NCBI RefSeq assembly: GCF_954871325.1
Contig: NC_088777.1
Span: 12,315,366-12,379,365 of the forward strand
Length of the DNA: 64,000 bases
From: Gordionus sp. m RMFG-2023
Lineage: Eukaryota > Nematomorpha > Gordioida > Chordodea > Parachordodidae
Direction of reading: 5' to 3'
The translations under genes were made by a program, and so were the position numbers. Below, in pieces: positions 58,674 to 64,000 of the stretch (position 1 is its first letter; the number at the start of each line of letters is the position of its first letter). The notes under the pieces are model-generated. The model searched no databases and was not told where the DNA came from. It saw only the letters and a program-made list of their open reading frames with translations.

Positions 58674-61600
58674 TTAAAAATCTTTAACGCTTAGACTCCT
58701 TTTCACTCCGATCCCTATTACCAATTTCTTGGGATTAATAGCCAATGTGGGTAAAACGATGCCCTTTGTTCTATCGTAACTCTCCAAGCTCTGACAATGT
58801 CTTTTATAGGACATGTTCTCAGATTCTGCCGCTTCTAATTTCCTAATTAAATAATATTTTTGTTTTTGAAAATATGAACATGTATATTGAAAATAAAATG
58901 GTAAAATATAAGAGGTAGAGGAGTGCAAATCAATTTCATTATTATTATTTAGAAAAAGTTGATCATCATCGAATTTTTAAAATCAATGTTTTGATGAAGC
59001 AATAGAAGAAGAAAGAGAAAAGGGTATAAAAAGGAAAGAAGCGAGTGACACATTTTTTAAGAAATACTTTATTAATATTTGGTTCTTGAATCTTTCGGCG
59101 TTGAGTTCCTTTTTCAGTTCGACCTTGGTTTTGTTGGATAGGGGGCAAAGGGTGGGATGTCTGATGAGCAAATTAGCCGATGGCCTATCTTTGGCCAGTG
59201 GACGTAACATGTCCTATTTTATATTTAAAATATGTAAAAAACAATTTTATCGATGGTTTCATAGAAAAAATAATTAATGAGAAATTTTAAACTCATCAAA
59301 CATATATTTAGAAATCGTAGTTACTTGTGTACATATTTTTTTTCTTCTAAAAATGTTAGAACGACGTGAAAGTTTTTAAAGGATGAATAGAATATAATCA
59401 TAATATAATACATTTAAAAAATCGGTGATCAATAAAGATCTGTCAATTAATGTCACTTAATTCTTGATTGTGGTAATAGTGGAAAAAACGATAATAACTC
59501 CTTATTTATAATTTTATACCCAACTCACATTTCTATATTTTTGATATTTTATATATTTATTAAGTTCCTAACGCCAAACACGGCCTAAACTGCACCCGCA
59601 ACCAAGGTCGCCATCTCCAACATAAAGCTATTAATAAAATCATCCATAATGCTTTTAATAAGGCTAAAATACCCAACATCCTTGAACCTACCAATCTCTT
59701 GTTACAGGACGGCCTCAGACCCAATGGTTTAACCTGCACCCCCTGGTCCAATGGGAAATCCCATATTTGGGACACAACCTGTGTCTCCTCTTCCCTTCAT
59801 CAATTAATTCAAACCCTCTTACTTGTGGGGAAAATATAAAAATTAATAATTATTCAAAATTAAATAACTTTATATTTCAGCCAATAGTCATATTAACTAA
59901 CGGCAATTTTTCACAGTGTACATATTTTTTTTAAAAAACTTTATCACAAATTTTTTTTAACATAACACGAAAATCGCGAATCCTTATTTCTTAAACAAAA
60001 GCTTCAACGAGAAATTTTTAAACACAAATATACTTGTTTTTAGGTACATATTCATTATAAGCTCTTTTTAGAGCCTTCGATACTTATAATATATAGATTT
60101 ATTTTTATTTAGTAATTTTACATATTTTTATATACTTGTTTTAATTTATCATTTTTTTAAATAAATAAAAAGTATCAATAAATTATTTATATAAAAATTT
60201 TGAAGATTTAATAAGAAATAAAAAATTTATGAACATTTTTATGAGTGTTGAAAATAAAGCAAAATTGAAATAATTATTTTTTATTTAATTAATATTTAAA
60301 TGTTTTATTAGTAAACGTGCTTGCAAATAATAATATATTTTAAGTTAATATGCGCGTTTTTTTTCTCTAAAAAATATATTATTTTTTAAATTTTCCATAT
60401 TCGCATAAATTACAAAGCTACCAAAATAAACAAATTGATATCTAATATATATCTTCATGTATATTCTTTTTATTACGACATAGAAATAGGTAAATGCATT
60501 AATATAATATTTAATAGGCAAAGATATTATGTTATGTTTATCATTCTAAAAAAACAAACTTGAATAAGTATATTGAGCTCCTTTGAATAAGGGGTTAAGA
60601 ATGGTATCTCACCATTCCTCAATCTCTGCCATTCATCCCCGTTGGGTGGTAAGGGGGTGTTGCTAGCCTACAAAGAAATGAGAAAAATATTAGTAAATAT
60701 TAATACATCTACCATATTTATGGTGACAAGAGTCAAATAATGGGGGTGGGGCATCCCAAAATCAAAGAGATACCGTCAAAATTTATAGATGAATAGTTAT
60801 CATATTATTTTAATGTTTATTCTTTCTCTAATTTTCATTTATTTTAATTCCTGCCTCCTTTCATTTATAGACTTACAGCTTCATAAAGCGATATTCCAAG
60901 GGAAAATATATCCGCTTTGGTTATGTCCGAATAATCCTCTTGCAAAATTTCGATGGGCAGATACCTACAATCTCCTTCTTCCACTTCTGGTTCTGTAAGA
61001 GATGTCACCAGGCCTAAATCACCTATCATAAAAAATAATAATCATCAATATTTGATAATTCCATGACAAATCACCCATTATTTTGGATGACCATTTTTAA
61101 AATGGATTAGTATGTAGGTTAAATAGATTGTATATTTTGTATAAATTAAAATTTTATAATTCTAGCTCAAATAGAACCGGAATTATGGGGATTCAAAGTG
61201 CAAAAAAGAGCCATTTGGTTTTAATAATCTCAAATTATGATAAATATTTTGTCAAAAGCCACAAATTATATATCATTCATGACTTTAGACTAAAAATATT
61301 TTGAGATTTATATAAAATATACACACTATATAACCGAAATTTCATTATTTTAAAAAGAGTCATCAGCAAATTTGTTAATTAAAATTGTCAAAAAAATATT
61401 ACACAAGCCTCTAAGATTTTGTTAATAGATGTCCAAACCTTTCTACCATTTATGAGCAAAATCTCTGGGCTTACTTTAAATTTTTTGGCTAAAATATTGG
61501 GTTAGCCCAATTTAAAAAACGAGCCATTTAATAACACTATTCAGTCGATATGTTATGGAATTACCCTATTATAGAAAAATACTAATAGTTTACAAATAAG

Positions 61601-64000
61601 AGACATCGAAAAAGCAAATAAGTTAGATTACCACCTTATACACCTAAAAATTGAAAACTTAATATTGATACCCTGTATAAAAATTTAGGGATAGATAGTG
61701 TCACTGATAAAAATTTATTGTAAAAGAACCCAATATTATATTATATACTAAAAAACCCCCGTATAGTGAATATTTATAATAGTAAACAAAAAATTTGTTC
61801 TCAAATGAGATTTCATTTTATATATTGATTATTTTATAGGAAAATATATATTCTTCTTACCAATCTTGTAAACTACCGCATCATGTTTTTCATCGTCACT
61901 TTCAAAACCTTCATCAGAGTTGTTGTAGAAAGTGGATGGGGTACACTTGGTAACGAAAATATTGCCTTAATATACAATGGATATTTTAAAATTGAATATT
62001 TATTAAACACAATATAGCAATAAGAAACCAAATGAAATAAAAAAAATTATATCTAAGGATTAATGAATGATTGATTATCCAACTTACAGTATGATGATAA
62101 ATTTTACTTAAAAATAATATACCATATTTAGATCTTAATGGGAAAATAAATTATATTTCTACTAGAACAAAATATGGGGTGGAAAATGTAGTGATGAATG
62201 ATATGTGTTATTTAATAAATAACACCATTTTACCAAAAAAAATGGTGAAAAATCAAATTTTTGGATTAGCAATGTGAATGTTCATTGTATATTCCAAAAG
62301 AAATGTTATAAAGCTTCCCTTTAAATGTGGCCAATATAGTTAAGTGAGTGCTAAAAATGGGCTCAAACTTTAGACACGAGCAAATTAAAATCCAATAGAA
62401 ATTAGATGCAAATTAATTTTATATTTCTTTGAAGTTAAGCTTATATTTATTAAAAATTCTGAAGCTGAGGTGATATTTCTTGGCTAAAAAACTAAGGTTA
62501 GCCATTTATTTTGGTGAATAAAAAAGGACAAAAACTATTAGAAATAGAACAATTACCCAAATAGTGACTTCCCTAACCTGACTCCTTCACTCACATTGTG
62601 GAGATTCAACAAAAATAATAAATATCAATTTTAAAAAAAGAATTTTGCAATGTTTGCAAATTTATAAATTTCAAGGAAATGATTCATAATTTTTTTTTGT
62701 AAAATAGCTATGACTCATAATTTTTGTAAAATCACATTACAATATAAGTATGAAAAAATTAGAAAATGTTTATGAGATAAAGAATAAAAGTAACAAAGAA
62801 TGAAGGAAAAAACAAAGAAAGGAAAAGAATAAAGAAGGAAAAAAATATAACAAGTGTTTCAGAAAATGGTTACCATTTTTTTTACAAAATTAACTTCTAT
62901 AATTACTAATATAAGTATGCAATTCTAGAAAATATAAAAAATAAAAATTAGAACACTTATAAAATTAGAAATGTTATACAATCAATTATTTAAAAAATAG
63001 AATCTATTACAGGAAAATTTTTGTAATTTGAAAAACATCATATTTTGTTCAATAAAAAAAAATTTTTAAAAGGAAAAATATAAGTTTACTTGGTTTTATA
63101 TCTAGGTGGGCAAGTTTGAGTGCATGAAAGTATTTTAGACCTTTCCCCACATGTATTAGGATAACTTTGAGATCCTCTTCGGGTATTTGAGTATTAAGGG
63201 ATATGTTTTTCTTGTTGATATCTGCCAATGTTCCACCTAATGATGATATAACGATGTTTAAAGCTATCAATTTTGTTTATTTATTACCATTACAATATTC
63301 ATTTTGAATAAATACTATGCCCTCTTCTGCCCAGGCTGAAAAGTACCTAACTATGTGAGGATGATTACCCAGGATGGCATGAGCACAAACTTCCTTTATT
63401 GCAGTATATCTAAGATAAAGATTATAAAAATGGTATTTACAAAAACCTAAATTTAGTGAATTTTAAAATTAGCCTTTGCTTAATAATAATTTTTTAAATT
63501 TAAAAAAATAAATGGAATAATCAATGTAATATTAATATATAATTACTCATTGATGGGGTTAGAAAGTGGTGTTTTAGACTTTTTAATGGCATAGTGACAG
63601 CCATCTAATCTATTGATACATTTATAAACATGGCCAAAATGCCCTGAGCCTAAACATGTTAGTTCAACAAATTCTTCTAAATATCTAGCTGCTTGGCTCT
63701 CTCTCATCCATACAATCTTTAACAGAAAGTGTTTTAAAAAGGCATTCTCAAATTATAAAAAAATATACTTGTTTATGAAGTGATTCTTTTGATAAGGAAT
63801 TTTCCAATAAACTAAAAAAATGGAGGATATAATGTCAAATATAAATTTAATCTAACTTATTAGGGGACTCAGGTAAAAATCTCTTTTTGTCAGTTTGTGG
63901 TGTACTCTGTGTTAACCCATTCTGAATAGGGTTTTTTTCTATAGATGAATAGTGGTATTTCCGTTTTAAATTTTTCATTGATTTAAAAGGAGTTTGTGGT
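58674..64000 (-). CDS. WEE1: WEE1 mitotic inhibitor kinase, nine exons, 5' end outside the window
   Basis: WEE1 is the nuclear kinase that phosphorylates CDK1 on the inhibitory Tyr and delays mitosis. Minus-strand exons: ~63857-64000+, ~63547-63702, 63288-63409, 63090-63236, 61861-61965, 60877-61022, 60560-60667, 59068-59213, 58674-58842. Junctions have GT-AG and the frame holds throughout; only the acceptor near 63702 is uncertain. Encoded in order: [25 protein letters not shown] (nucleotide loop) and AIKKSK (ATP-binding Lys); [29 protein letters not shown] (catalytic Asp); [11 protein letters not shown] (the WEE1-type DLG in place of DFG); [20 protein letters not shown] and [53 protein letters not shown]; a short coiled tail LEAAESEN; C-terminal KRSLSVKDF. 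The match to WEE1 is clearly better than to PKMYT1. Introns range from 51 nt to ~1.35 kb; the longer ones carry repeats. Catalytic residues are intact. Confidence 0.95.
59570..59839 (+). pseudogene. fossil: C-terminal nuclease-like region of a retroelement-associated ORF, copy 2
   Basis: Plus-strand frame of about 90 codons in the WEE1 intron 59214-60559, antisense to WEE1. It contains AKHGLNC, then LEP, then RPNG and [13 protein letters not shown]. The pattern HGLxC...H...EP...RPxG...PW..G...WD.T belongs to the same invertebrate retroelement ORF family as the fossil at 27280-28050, and the RPxG/WDxT pair recalls a PD-(D/E)XK-like nuclease domain. The fragment is far more GC-rich than the flanks and has no visible ends. 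Only a fragment; the class is uncertain. Confidence 0.65.
61368..61548. mobile_element. 220-bp-family hAT MITE in a WEE1 intron
   Basis: AAAATATTACACAAGCCTCT, TTTGTTAATAGATG, GGCTAAAATATTGGGTTAGCC and GAGCCATTTAATAACACTA follow the order of 31792-32014. The left terminus is eroded. A shorter fragment (TTGGCTAAAAAACTAAGGTTAG) is near 62481 in the next intron. Confidence 0.7.

Noticed and set aside
1-64000. LTR retrotransposons, Polintons or other capsid-bearing elements
   Set aside because: No paired long terminal repeats, no protease, integrase or capsid motifs, and no Polinton-type genes were seen. Only two C-terminal retroelement fragments of uncertain class and one LINE remnant were found.
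1-64000. CRISPR array or prokaryotic contamination
   Set aside because: The tandem repeats (122, 189, 116 and 31 bp) lack spacer variation, and the spliced host genes show a eukaryotic nuclear sequence throughout.

Overview
The window is about three-quarters A+T and reads as nuclear DNA of an invertebrate animal. Three conserved eukaryotic genes support this: a MUS81 structure-specific endonuclease, a spliced lysosomal cystinosin and a spliced WEE1 mitotic kinase. Introns as short as 37 and 51 nt alternate with kilobase introns full of repeats. A crustacean or other arthropod is plausible, but the sequence does not settle the phylum. There are no operons, CRISPR arrays or prokaryotic signals.

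Layout. 1-7.2 kb: AT-rich sequence with hAT debris and short tandem arrays (122 bp, 189 bp and 116 bp units). 7.28-8.45 kb (+): intact single-exon MUS81. 9.7-28 kb: a dense transposon graveyard holding two copies of a hAT-like element B (TIR CAGTGGCGTCGCTAGG), copies of a ~1.2 kb hAT-like element A (TIR CATAGGCGTAGCC), two transposase-bearing hATs nested inside one A copy, an RTE-type LINE endonuclease remnant, a converging pair of hAT remnants and a retroelement C-terminal fossil split by a MITE. About 30.1-40.14 kb (+): the 3' part of the cystinosin gene, five exons with an 8.4 kb intron carrying several transposon remnants. 40.2-58.6 kb: mostly AT-rich sequence and MITEs, with a 2.4 kb hAT at 49.7-52.1 kb (perfect 8-bp target duplication) and a 1.1 kb hAT at 53.7-54.8 kb. 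58.67-64.0 kb (-): nine exons of WEE1, truncated by the window edge.

The three host genes are functionally unrelated: DNA repair, lysosomal cystine export and cell-cycle control. The dominant theme is hAT-superfamily activity. I see at least six different hAT transposase remnants and at least five non-autonomous families. For many insertions the exact 8-bp target-site duplication can be read, which gives a relative order of insertion. I found no convincing new multi-gene system. The most informative points are the nested hAT stack at 13.2-19.3 kb, hairpin-rich subterminal segments of family A, the compact MUS81, and two spliced host genes not visible as single ORFs.
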